This document shows positions 1 through 8,231 of a stretch of DNA of 64,000 nucleotides, piece by piece (positions within the stretch are counted from its first letter, which is position 1; every line of letters starts with the position of its first letter). The stretch comes from Hyperoodon ampullatus. Lineage: Eukaryota > Chordata > Mammalia > Artiodactyla > Ziphiidae. The notes under the pieces are model-generated. The model was not told the origin of the DNA, did not search any database, and saw nothing but the letters and a program-made list of their open reading frames with translations. The stretch covers positions 99,971,513 through 100,035,512 of the forward strand of contig OX457057.1 of the NCBI GenBank assembly GCA_949752795.1. The letters run 5' to 3'. Both the position numbers and the translations under genes were made by a program.

Positions 1-430
1 GAAGAGACAAGGCAAAGGGGGCAGGCAGAGGGGAAGGCATCCCATGCAGAAGGATGCATGAACAAAAGTATGGCAATAGAATATTGAGATTTATGTGGGT
101 ACGTGACTAATTAAGGATTTCAGGAGCTTAAATTATGAAGAATGGAGTGTCAGGAAATACGACAGAGAAATATACAGGAGCTAAGCCATGGAGGGCCTTT
201 TGTACTGTTTAAGAAGATTGGAGTTCATGTTTCAGGCAATCCACTTCAGAAGGGTTTTAAGCAAGTAAGTGACATAGTCAGTTTAATTACGGATCCCTCT
301 AGCAGCAGTGTGACAAGCGGATCAGAAAAAGATGGAGTGTACAAAGTTCTCTGCAAGTTGATGGCAATTGGAGGAGGCATGTCCAGCCCCTTTGACTTAT
401 GGTTTAACAAGGATGCTGACTGAGAGTTAC
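1..430 (-). repeat. L2 LINE remnant (antisense)
   Basis: Read on the + strand, phrases such as 'ggagggccttttgtactg', 'agggttttaagcaagtaag' and 'gacatagtcag' are the reverse complement of the L2 segment around 'catgtcactcctctgctcaa'. The short open frame here (142-423) is an accident of this decayed element and has no family features. Divergence is high, so the edges are approximate. Confidence 0.65.
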
Positions 431-788
431 CATTGCTTAGAAGTTATGGCTGCTTGGCCACACACCAGGCTGGGGCCCCTGAAAGGACTTCTAACAGCAT
501 CTGCAGAGAGTTTTCCCAGTAGCTTTTTCAATGCCCAGATATCCTAGGCACAAAGAAACATCCTGGAGGGAAGTCTCTAGTGGGTTGCCACAGGTCTCTC
601 TCCTGTGCCATCCTGGGCAACATGTTTGTAATAAATTGGATGAGATGCCAGACCTTTAGGTGACACAAATCTGAATGCAATAGAAATGTATTATATGATA
701 GAATAATGACTCTAAAAATATTCTAACAGGATGGAACATGGTTAAAACCAATTGGATCAATTTGACCTGTTAAATGTTAAGCCCCACT
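431..788. other. unassigned non-coding stretch
   Basis: I see no recognisable repeat, exon or RNA gene here. Composition is ordinary, with a moderately A/T-rich right half. Confidence 0.5.
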
Positions 789-922
789 TTTTTTTTTCTT
801 TTTTTTTTTTTTTTGGCCACACCATGCGGCATGCAGGATCTTAGTTCCCCGGCCAGGTATTGAACCCATGCCCCTTGCAATGGAAACAAGGAGTCTTAGC
901 CCCTGGATGGCCGGGGAAATCC
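789..922 (-). mobile_element. CHR-type tRNA-derived SINE, short form
   Basis: A poly(T) run begins at about 789. It is followed by the reverse complement of the SINE body: 'tggccacaccatgcggcatg', then 'ggtattgaacccatg' (degenerate B box), then 'ggccggggaaatcc' (5' head). Near-identical flanks at about 779-792 (aagccccacttttt) and 923-936 (aaaccctactttta) look like a diverged target-site duplication. The copy lacks the long middle section present in the ~300-bp copies of this window. Confidence 0.9.
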
Positions 923-1014
923 AAACCCTACTTTTAGATTTCTTCAAAACTAATTGTTTAAGTACAAGATTTGGGATACCTGGATTGATGGCAGAAATAT
1001 TTATTTGTTCGTCC

Positions 1015-1150
1015 AAAGCTTACTAAGAACCTGCTACATGTCAAGCCTACAGCTCCCTGTGCTGACTTAGATCACCATACCTAGTACATTGTATTAAATT
1101 TAGGTCTATTTTCCTTCTAGGTGAGAAACTGAGCCTCAGCTTTGTATCCC
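1015..1150 (-). repeat. probable MIR fragment (antisense)
   Basis: The stretch 'tactaagaacctgctacatg' through 'gagaaactgagcctcag' follows the reverse complement of the MIR 3' half in order, but it is strongly diverged. Confidence 0.4.
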
Positions 1151-1190
1151 AGAGCCTAAGGCAAAGTACAGAGAAAGGCAAAGACTTCTT

Positions 1191-1509
1191 TTTTTTTTTA
1201 AGAAGATGTTGGGGGTAGGAATTTATTAATTAATTTATTTATTGTTGCTGTGTTGGGTCTTCGTTTCTGTGCGAGGGCTTTCTCTAGTTGTGGCAAGTGG
1301 GGGCCACTCTTCATCCCAGGGTGTGGGCCTCTCACTGTCGTGGCCTCTCTTGTTGCGGAGCACAGGCTCCAGACATGCAGGCTCAGTAGTTGTGGCTCAC
1401 GGGCCTAGCTGCTCCGCGGCATGTGGGATCTTCCCAGCCCAGGGCTCGAATCCGTGTCCCCTGCATTAGCAGGCAGATTCTCAACCACTGCGCCACCAGG
1501 TAAGCCCCT
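1191..1509 (-). mobile_element. CHR-type SINE, long form, with extended tail
   Basis: The - strand copy starts at about 1509 with the gggcttacctggtgg head, then 'gcgcagtggttgagaatc' (A-box region) and a B-box region. It ends in 'gacccaacacagc' and a TAAA/TTAA-rich tail. The flanking duplication is ggcaaagacttctt (1177-1190) versus ggcaaagagttctt (1510-1523), 13 of 14 matching. Between the AT-rich tail and the terminal A-run lie about 24 nt of non-A sequence, so the tail has two A-rich blocks. Confidence 0.92.
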
Positions 1510-1521
1510 GGCAAAGAGTTC

Positions 1522-1700
1522 TTGAATGCCTACATGTGCCAGAACGTTTCCATCCACAACCTGTTTAATTCTTACAACAATCCTACTATATTTATTTTTA
1601 GATGGCAAAATTAAGCCTCAAAGATGTTAACTAAATTGCCTGTGGTTTTATGACCTATATTTCAAAGCTGACATTGAACACAGATCCAGCTGATTCGATG
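1522..1700 (-). repeat. MIR SINE remnant (antisense)
   Basis: The order 'taattcttacaacaatcct', 'agatggcaaaattaagcctc', 'taaattgcctgtggt' is the reverse complement of MIR. It is interrupted on the left by the younger SINE at 1191-1509. Confidence 0.6.
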
Positions 1701-2344
1701 TTTGATTCACTTTCCACAACACGACACTGGCTCCACATTACGTAAAAGCCCAACACTGTGCACTGGCATTGAGCTGTAGCCACATTGAACAACACTGATC
1801 CTCTCCTCAGAGTCTGGCAGTTTTGTAGGTTAAATGAGCAAGACCCAGGGTGGTGGGAGGAGGGGAGGCAAGGTGGACTAGAAAGTTTGAGTTGGTCACA
1901 AATTCCATGTGTACTTCCACTTAGATGTAGCTGCTGAGAAGGTAGCAGAGGCCACTCCAGTAGGAATGTGGAACTCGGAACGAGGGCTGTGATGGCCTGG
2001 CTGTGCTCTGTTCTCCTCAAGCTACATCCAGACTCTGGTCCAGCTTCAGCCAAGACACCTGTGGGGGGAACAACTACCAACTAGTAATTATTCAGAAGAT
2101 GTTCATCATGGTAAGGTTCTAGAAAGCACGTCATATGAAGAATGACTTGGTGGGTGGGTAGGGGGAGTAATATTTAACCTGGAGCCCGGAGACGTACAGG
2201 CTTAATAGGCAAACAATTATTGTCTTCGAATGTTTAAAGATGCAGTTGTATAGTTTTCCTGTTATATATGTAGACAATTATTGGTGTGTACACATTGTGA
2301 TTTCCGAATGCTGGAAAGGTTGTGAAAAAGCGACTAAAATCTAT
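1701..2344. other. unassigned non-coding stretch
   Basis: No family is recognised. The 141-aa open frame on the - strand (1655-2080) has no recognisable domain, and I treat it as chance. Confidence 0.5.
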
Positions 2345-2510
2345 TGAGTTTATTGCCAGGGGTCAGGTACTTTTATATTTCTCACCGAATTCTCATAATA
2401 GCCCTGTCCAGTCTTCTATTTTACGGATAAGAAAGAGCTTAAGAAATTTGCCCAGTGTCACATTGGGTAAATAGCAGAGCCTAGACTTGTACCAAAGTTT
2501 GTTGTTGCTC
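2345..2510 (-). repeat. MIR SINE remnant (antisense)
   Basis: 'tctcataatagccctg', 'attttacggataagaaa', 'aagaaatttgcccagtgtca' and 'aaatagcagagcctagac' occur in the order expected for antisense MIR. Confidence 0.7.
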
Positions 2511-2739
2511 TTATACAGCACCCTCTTGTCTTCTCCTAGACTTTCCCTGTATGTATGTGTGGTCATACAGGGCATCTGCACTGGATGGCGTCTTAAAGAC
2601 CATTTTCCCACAGGAAGAAGGGGGTTTACAAATTCAGGGAGAACTCCTCTACCCCTGTGTCGACTTCTACACTCCTACCAACCAACTATATCCTTCAGGC
2701 CAGCATCCAGAACTGAGTCAAAGGCCCTTTGATGAAGTG

Positions 2740-3205
2740 ACGCAAACATGGGTCCAACTCCTTACCAAGGCCTTCAAGGCCCTTTATAATCTTACCTCCA
2801 CATTCTCCTCTCTCAATATCTGAGCTTCCCCCCCTCTTCCCTCCACGCTCTCAACAAGATCACTTGCTTGCTTTCTCTTCCAGGCTTTGGTTGAAGCTGT
2901 TCTCTCTGCCTAAAACACATTTACCACACCCCTTTGCCTGCTGGGTGCCTACTTATTGTTTAGATCTGTACTTGGGTGTCACCACCTCTGGGTGACCTCC
3001 ACCCTTGACTGGCTTCAGTGTCCTTCCTATGTCCACATATTGACCCCATGTCGATCTCTACCCTAACACTTTTCCCACTGTTGGAGCTCTTCTGTAACCC
3101 CTTAAAGGTGGGGACAGTGTCAAGGTCTTTTGTATCTCTAGGTCACAGCATAGTGCCTATTATATAGTACTGTCATTCTTCAAATGAACAAATGCATGAA
3201 TGAAT
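2740..3205 (+). repeat. L2 LINE 3' segment
   Basis: 'gtccaactccttaccaaggc' and 'cttcaaggccctttataatc' are hallmark L2 3'-region phrases. They are followed by the accessory block ('gggtgtcaccacctctg') and the terminal '...gcctattatatagtactg...aatgaataaatgag'. This is a long but diverged copy. Confidence 0.75.
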
Positions 3206-3405
3206 AAATGAGTATGGACTTTGAGGTCAGGCAAATCTGGGTTTGAAGATAGACTCTACCATTCACAGATTGGGTGAAAACCTTAGGCAATTTACTCAAC
3301 CTCAGAGTTTCAGTATCGTTATCTGTTAATTGGGAATAAAAATACCGACATCATATGGGGTCATTGTGAGAATTCAACACCTAAGTAAAGAAACTAGTGC
3401 AAACA
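3206..3405 (+). repeat. MIR SINE
   Basis: 'actttgaggtcaggcaaatc', 'ttaggcaatttactcaacct' and 'gttatctgttaattggg' followed by 'gtcattgtgagaattcaac' give the complete MIR order on the + strand. It abuts the L2 end at about 3205. Confidence 0.8.
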
Positions 3406-4249
3406 ACTCATGCAGAGTTAAGAATGATGAGACCAATGCAATACAATATTTTTAGAATCCAAACTGATTAACTCACTAAAAAGCTTTCTTACTCTGGAAG
3501 GTAGTTTTTTCAATGCCAAGAATTACACAAATGTATTAACTAGCCAGCCCCCACTGCTCTTCTCCTGGGAGTGTGGCCTCAGTGGTGCTGGTGCCCTGGG
3601 TTGGTCCAGGTGTGGGCATTTGACCCAAGTTGGTCCTGGGTCAGTTCCCCGGGTTTTCAGACTTAGAACAGAGAGCACTTCTGAACCATTTTGTCCTGGT
3701 GGCTTGGAGCTCAAACATGCAAAAGTTGGAGCTCAAGGCCACGTTTCTGATGTGGAGAAAGCCACTCTGGGATGAATGAGAACAGGATGAAGAGTCCTGG
3801 CAGCCTGAGGGACCCCTGGTTCAGAGTGTTCTGTAGCCAAGACATTCTAGGCTTCCCGGCAGCTGGGCTCTAAATATTTTAGTGACAATAAATGGATGCC
3901 CTCAAAGAATATTCACATTAAACTTACACAGCATAATAGTACTGGGTCAGACAGACAGAACCAGGCAAACAGAACCTAAGATGGGAGTCAGCGTAAGAAG
4001 AGCTTTCTCGTCCCTTAGGGAGATAACGCTGACTCTTATTTCATATGCTCTCTCTGAGGGTCCCATGGAGAGTGAGCTTTGGTTGCTCTCAGCAGAAACC
4101 TGCCCATCAAGGCTCTGTCCCTTCTCTCACTCACTCTCCCATTCCCTCACGGTGCTCTCTGGGGTCAACTCCACATAAACTCTCTGCACGCTCTTCCTCT
4201 CTAAAACAATTCTCCAAGAAGAATACAGTAAATAATGATGCCGAGACTA
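3406..4249. other. unassigned non-coding stretch
   Basis: No repeat or exon is recognised. Overlapping small open frames at 3882-4269 lack any family signature. Confidence 0.5.
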
Positions 4250-4509
4250 GGCCCCAAATTAAACACTAATCGATTTCCCTAATCTCCTTTTCCAAACTGC
4301 CATGCAGACAGCCACTTTTATTGCTGGCCGTCTGGTGACTTTAAGAATCTCTAAATATGTAAATACCTTTTTGTTAAGTCATTAAGCTCATAAGAAATAA
4401 ATTAATTAGGATTAGTATGCCGAATCACTTAGATATCGGTAGCTAATATGGCTAATTGGCATTTAATAAGTCTTGCTATCTAATTTGCTATGAATTTCAT
4501 TAAATATTA

Positions 4510-4555
4510 ATTAATTGCTTAGTTATTCTTGCTTATTAATTGCTTAGTTATTCTT
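4510..4555. repeat. 25-bp direct tandem duplication
   Basis: The 21-mer ending in GTTATTCTT and starting ATTAATTGCTTA occurs at 4510-4530 and again at 4535-4555 without mismatch, giving a period of 25 bp. It duplicates a homeodomain-like TTAATTGC core inside the AT-rich block. Confidence 0.9.
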
Positions 4556-4773
4556 TACCCAATTGTTATATGTTAACATGCATTTAATAGCTTATTATTT
4601 GGGTGATTGTCCTGATGGCCAACAAGATACCTGTTAATTCTGGTTTGAACAGATTTGGCACATTCCTAAAATCATTCTTTTAAGCATAATCAATTAATGG
4701 ATTAATTAATATAATTTAAAACCATTGAAAAAATGATCATCAGTTTACTATGCCACAATCCCCTAGTTAAATT

Positions 4774-4905
4774 GGCACCATAAAGAAGGAAATGGGAAAG
4801 AGGGAGATAGTGAGAGAGTTCTTAATTAATAGTTTCTTGTGGCTCATTCCTGCTTTGATCACGAGGCTAATATTTCCGCAGTCTATTACAAACTTCATTA
4901 AGTTT
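4774..4905 (+). repeat. left arm of a ~131-bp inverted repeat
   Basis: This segment is the reverse complement of 13293-13423 with four substitutions and one single-base indel, about 96% identity. The identical core spans 'gagagagttcttaattaat' and 'ctattacaaacttcattaag'. Neither arm resembles a known interspersed repeat. Similarity stops abruptly on the outer side. On the inner side weak similarity may continue after a ~10-nt gap. Without the L1, the arms would be about 1.06 kb apart. Confidence 0.93.
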
Positions 4906-5091
4906 TCTGAGGTTTGTTTATCTGCTATCAGCATCAATAACATACAATATTATCCTTACCAATGCTAGTAATCTATTTCCTGGCTCTGATAAATAAGCAC
5001 ACCTTATAGCATATTATTATTGGTCCACGTGTAAGTCTCAGAAGGCTCATTTACAGAATAATTGGCTGACACAAAAGCCGATGTGACTGTT

Positions 5092-5105
5092 AGAAGCATA
5101 ACGCC
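5092..5105 (+). repeat. target-site duplication, 5' copy (L1)
   Basis: AGAAGCATAACGCC is repeated exactly at 12424-12437, directly after the L1 poly(A). This marks the integration site. Confidence 0.97.
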
Positions 5106-5117
5106 GGGAGCCGGAGG

Positions 5118-5127
5118 AAGATGGCGG
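5118..5127 (+). promoter_or_regulatory. YY1-type binding site at L1 +13
   Basis: AAGATGGCGG fits the YY1 consensus. It lies 13 nt from the inferred first base of the element, the same offset as the known YY1 site of human L1 that directs accurate start-site use. Presence of the motif is seen in the sequence; its function is inferred by analogy. Confidence 0.8.
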
Positions 5128-5993
5128 AAGAGTAAGACGCGGAGATCACCTTCCTCCCCACAGATACATCAGAAATTCATCTACACGTGGAACAACTCCA
5201 ACAGAACACCTACTGAACGCTGACAGAAGACCTCAGACCCCCCAAAAGGCAAGAAACTCCCCACATACCTGGGTAGGTCAAAAGAAAAAAAGAATAAACA
5301 GAGACAATAGGATATGGACGGGACCTGCACCAGTGGGAGGGAGCCGTGAAGGAGGGAAGGTTTCTACACACTACAAGCCCCTTCGAGGGCGGAGACTGCA
5401 GGTGGCGGAGGGGGAAAGCTTCGGAGTAGCGGAGGAGAGCACAGCAACAGGGGTGTGGAGGGCAAAGCAGAGAGATTTTGGCACAGAGGATCGGTGCCCT
5501 CAGGCACACACCAGCCCGAGAGACTTGTCTGCTCGGCCGCCAGGGCGGGCGGGGCTGGGAGCTGAGGCTCGGGTATCGGCTTTCAGTCGGAGCGCAGGGA
5601 GAGGTCTGGGGCTGGCGGCAGGAAGAGAGCCTGAAGGGGTTAGTGCTAGCCCGGAGGGAGTCCGGGGAAAGGGTCTGGAGCTACCGGAGAGGCAAGAGAC
5701 TTTTTTCCCTTTTGTTGCCTGGTGCGCGAGGAGAGGGCATTCCCCTCCCTCCCCTCTGCCTGAGTGAGCCAGAGCCCCCGAATCAGCGGCTCCTTTAAAC
5801 CCGTCCTGTCTGAGCGAAGAACGGACGCCCTCCGGCGACCTACGCGCAGAGGCGGGGCCAGGTCCAAGGCTGAGACCCGGGAGCTGTGAGAGCAGAGACA
5901 GGGAAATCTCTCTGTGCAGCCTCCGAGGCAGCGGATTAAAGCTCCACGGTCCATTTGATGTGCCCTGCGTCTGTGGAGTGCATGAATGGACAG

Positions 5994-6219
5994 CGAATCA
6001 TCCCAAATTGAGGAAGTGGACCTTGAGGACAAGATTTAAGACTTCCCCCCCCTTTTTTTTTTTCTCTTTTTACAACGAATTATCTCAAATTAAGGAGGTG
6101 GACTTAGCAAGATTTCAGACTTTTCGCCCTTTTCCTCTTTTTACAACGAATTATCCCAAATCGAGGAGGTGGACTTGGAGAGCAAGATTTTTGATTTTTC
6201 CCCCTGCTCTCTTTTTGTG
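5994..6219 (+). repeat. three tandem ~75-bp repeats in the L1 5' UTR
   Basis: Copies start at 5994, 6076 and 6147. Each opens with CGAATYATCYCAAAT, continues with GAGGARGTGGACYT and a 'caagattt' segment, and closes with a C/T run. The first two end in TTTTTACAA and the third in TTTTTGTGAA. Unit length varies (82, 71 and about 73 bp), mostly through the C/T run. Confidence 0.88.
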
Positions 6220-6378
6220 AATGTGTATGTGTAATCTTCTGTTTAAGATTCTCTCTGTATAGCTTTGCTTCCACCATATGTCCCAGGGTTCTTTCGGTCC
6301 GTGTTTTTTTTCAATAATTACTTTTTAATTTTAATAACGCTACTATATTTCATACTTTATTCTATTTTACTTTACCTG

Positions 6379-6719
6379 CTCTTTCTTTTTTTCCTCCCTT
6401 CCCTTCCTCCCTCCCTCCCTCCGCTCCTCCTTTCCTTCTTTCTTTTTCTTTCCTCCATCCCTCCCTCCCTCCCACCCTTCTTCTTTCCACTTTCTCTTTC
6501 CTTCCTCCCTCCCTCCCTCCCTCCTGTCTTTCTTTCTTTCTTTCCTTCCTCCCTCCCTCCCTCTCTTCTTCCATTCACTCTTCCTTTTGCTTTCATTCCT
6601 CCCTCCCTCCCTCCTTTCTTTCCTTTCTTTCCATCCTCCCTCCCTCCTTTCTTTCTTTCTTCCTTCCTTCCTTCCTTACTTCCCTTCTTCCTTTCTTTCA
6701 ATCTCTCTTTCTTTCTTCT
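6379..6719 (+). repeat. (TCCC/TTTC)n pyrimidine tract inside the L1 5' UTR
   Basis: About 340 nt on the + strand are nearly pure C/T, built from TCCC and TTTC tetramers with a few isolated A or G bases. On the other strand this is a purine run. It lies between the tandem repeats and ORF1, so it is transcribed in L1 RNA. Confidence 0.95.
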
Positions 6720-7258
6720 ACTAATTATTTCTTTCTACTTTTTCTCACTGTTATTCTGAGCCGGGTGGATGAAAGGCTCTTGGTGCTGCAGCCAGGAGTT
6801 AGTGCTGTGCCTCTGAAGTGGGAGAGCCAACTTCAGGACACGGGTCCACAAGAGACCTCCCAGCTCCACATAATATCAAGCAGCGAAAATCTCCCAGGGA
6901 TCTCCATCTCAACACCAGCACCCAGCTTCAGTCAACGACCAGCAAGCTACAGTGCTGGTCACCCTATGCCAAGCAACTAGCAAGGCAGGAACACAACGCC
7001 ATCCATTAGCAGAGAGGCTACCTAAAAACATAATAAGGCCACAGGCACCCCAAAACACACCACCAGACGTGGACCTGTCCACCAGAAAGACAAGATCGAG
7101 CTTCAACCACCAGAACACAGGCATTAGTCCCCCCCACCAGGAAGCCTACACAACCTACTGAAACAACCTTAGCCACGGGGGACAGACACCAAAAACAACG
7201 GGAACTACGAATCTGCAGCCTGCAAAAAGGAGACCCCAAACACAGTAACATAAGCAAA

Positions 7259-8173
7259 ATGAGAAAGCAGAAAAACACACAGCAGGTGAAGGAGCAAGAT
7301 AAAAACCTACCAGACCTAACAAATGAAGAGGTAATAGGCAGTCTACCTGAAAAAGAATTCAGAATAATGATAGTAAAGCTGATCCAAGATTCTATTTCCC
7401 AGATCCAAAATCTTGGAAATAGAATAGACAATATGCAAGAAACAGTTAACAAGGACCTAGAAGAACTAAAGATGAATCAAGCATCGATTAAAAACACAAT
7501 AAATGAAATGAAAAATACTCTAGATGGGATCAATAGCAGAATAACTGAGGCAGAAGAACGGATAAGTGAGGTGGAAGATAAAATAGTGGAAATAACTGAT
7601 GCAGAGAAAAATAAAGAAAAAAGAATGAAAAGAACAGAGGACAGTCTCAGAGACCTCTGGGACAACATTAAACGCACCAACATTCGAATTATAGGGGTTC
7701 CAGAAGAAGAAGAGAAAAAGAAAGGGACTGAGAAAATATTTGAAGAGATTATAGTTGAAAACTTCCCTAATATGGGAAAGGAAATAGTTAATCAAGTCCA
7801 GGAGGCACAGAGAGTCCCATACAGAATAAATCCAAGAAGAAATACGCCAAGACACATATTAATCAAACTGTCAAAAATTAAACACAAAGAAATCATATTA
7901 AAAGCAGCAAGGGAAAAACAACAAATAACACACAAGGGAATCCCCATCAGGTTAACAGCTGATCTCTCAGCAGAAACTCTACAAGCCAGAAGGGAGTGGC
8001 AGGACATAATTAAAGTGATGAAGGAGAGAAACCTGCAACCAAGATTACTCTACCCAGCAAGGATCTCATTCAGATTTGATGGAGAAATTAAAACCTTTAC
8101 AGACAAGCAAAAGCTGAGAGAGTTCAGCACCACCAAACCAGCTTTACAACAAATGCTAAAGGAACTTCTCTAG
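7259..8173 (+). CDS. L1 ORF1p (RNA-binding chaperone), 304 aa
   Basis: ORF1p binds L1 RNA in cis as trimers, forms the ribonucleoprotein with ORF2p and acts as a nucleic-acid chaperone. An N-terminal basic segment (1-30) is followed by a heptad-rich coiled coil (about 35-135). Then comes an RRM-like domain (about 139-216, opening with [11 protein letters not shown]). The C-terminal domain (about 228-304) contains [25 protein letters not shown] family residues and YPAR at 265-268. The loop that reads REKG in human L1 is REKQ here. The protein is about 34 residues shorter than the human one, mostly in the N-terminal part. I chose the ATG at 7259 because it opens the frame just before the coiled coil. 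ORF2 follows after 58 nt. There is no internal stop or frameshift. Confidence 0.96.
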   Translation: MRKQKNTQQVKEQDKNLPDLTNEEVIGSLPEKEFRIMIVKLIQDSISQIQNLGNRIDNMQETVNKDLEELKMNQASIKNTINEMKNTLDGINSRITEAEERISEVEDKIVEITDAEKNKEKRMKRTEDSLRDLWDNIKRTNIRIIGVPEEEEKKKGTEKIFEEIIVENFPNMGKEIVNQVQEAQRVPYRINPRRNTPRHILIKLSKIKHKEIILKAAREKQQITHKGIPIRLTADLSAETLQARREWQDIIKVMKERNLQPRLLYPARISFRFDGEIKTFTDKQKLREFSTTKPALQQMLKELL

Positions 8174-8231
8174 GCAAGAAACACAACAGAAGGACTATAC
8201 CTACAATAACGAACCCAAAGCCATTAAGGAA

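Larger units (their letters stand above)
4250..5091. promoter_or_regulatory. AT-rich, homeodomain-motif-dense block; candidate conserved non-coding element
   Basis: The stretch is crowded with TAATTA/ATTAAT cores (for example around 4402-4411, 4508-4516, 4690-4712 and 4822-4831). It also has TTGGCA, TGATCA and TAAT clusters and no retroposon signature, unlike nearly everything around it. Such composition is typical of deeply conserved developmental enhancers. I infer this from composition alone and have no alignment. Its right end is cut by the L1 insertion at 5092-5105. Confidence 0.45.
5106..7258 (+). promoter_or_regulatory. L1 5' UTR with internal promoter
   Basis: The 2.15-kb leader is much longer than the ~0.9 kb human one. 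Its first ~850 bp are GC- and CpG-rich (about 5106-5970), as expected of an L1 internal RNA polymerase II promoter. This is followed by three tandem ~75-bp repeats (5994-6219) and a long C/T tract (6379-6719). A plainer A-rich leader then runs to the ORF1 start. Small open frames inside (for example 5333-5767 and 6265-6759) have no recognised domain; the second simply translates the pyrimidine tract. Confidence 0.85.

Noticed and set aside
1..430. First taken for a separate, unnamed ancient repeat recurring at 20.4, 23.5, 29.0, 30.1, 45.4 and 48.4 kb
   Set aside because: Reading the reverse complement shows these are antisense copies of L2, including its 'catgtcactcctctgctcaa' region and its terminus.
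1655..2080. 141-codon - strand open frame
   Set aside because: No domain, no codon or splice pattern, and it overlaps an antisense MIR at its edge. One such frame by chance is expected in 64 kb.
5333..6032. Overlapping 106-144-codon open frames on both strands in the L1 leader
   Set aside because: The region is GC-rich, so stops are rare. No frame has recognisable residues and the region is better explained as a CpG-rich promoter. I did not exclude an antisense L1 open frame, but nothing supports one.
6265..6759. 164-codon proline/serine/leucine/phenylalanine-rich open frame (+) and opposing lysine/glutamate/arginine-rich frames
   Set aside because: They are translations of the pyrimidine tract in the L1 5' UTR. 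Low-complexity frames of this kind arise automatically in such tracts.
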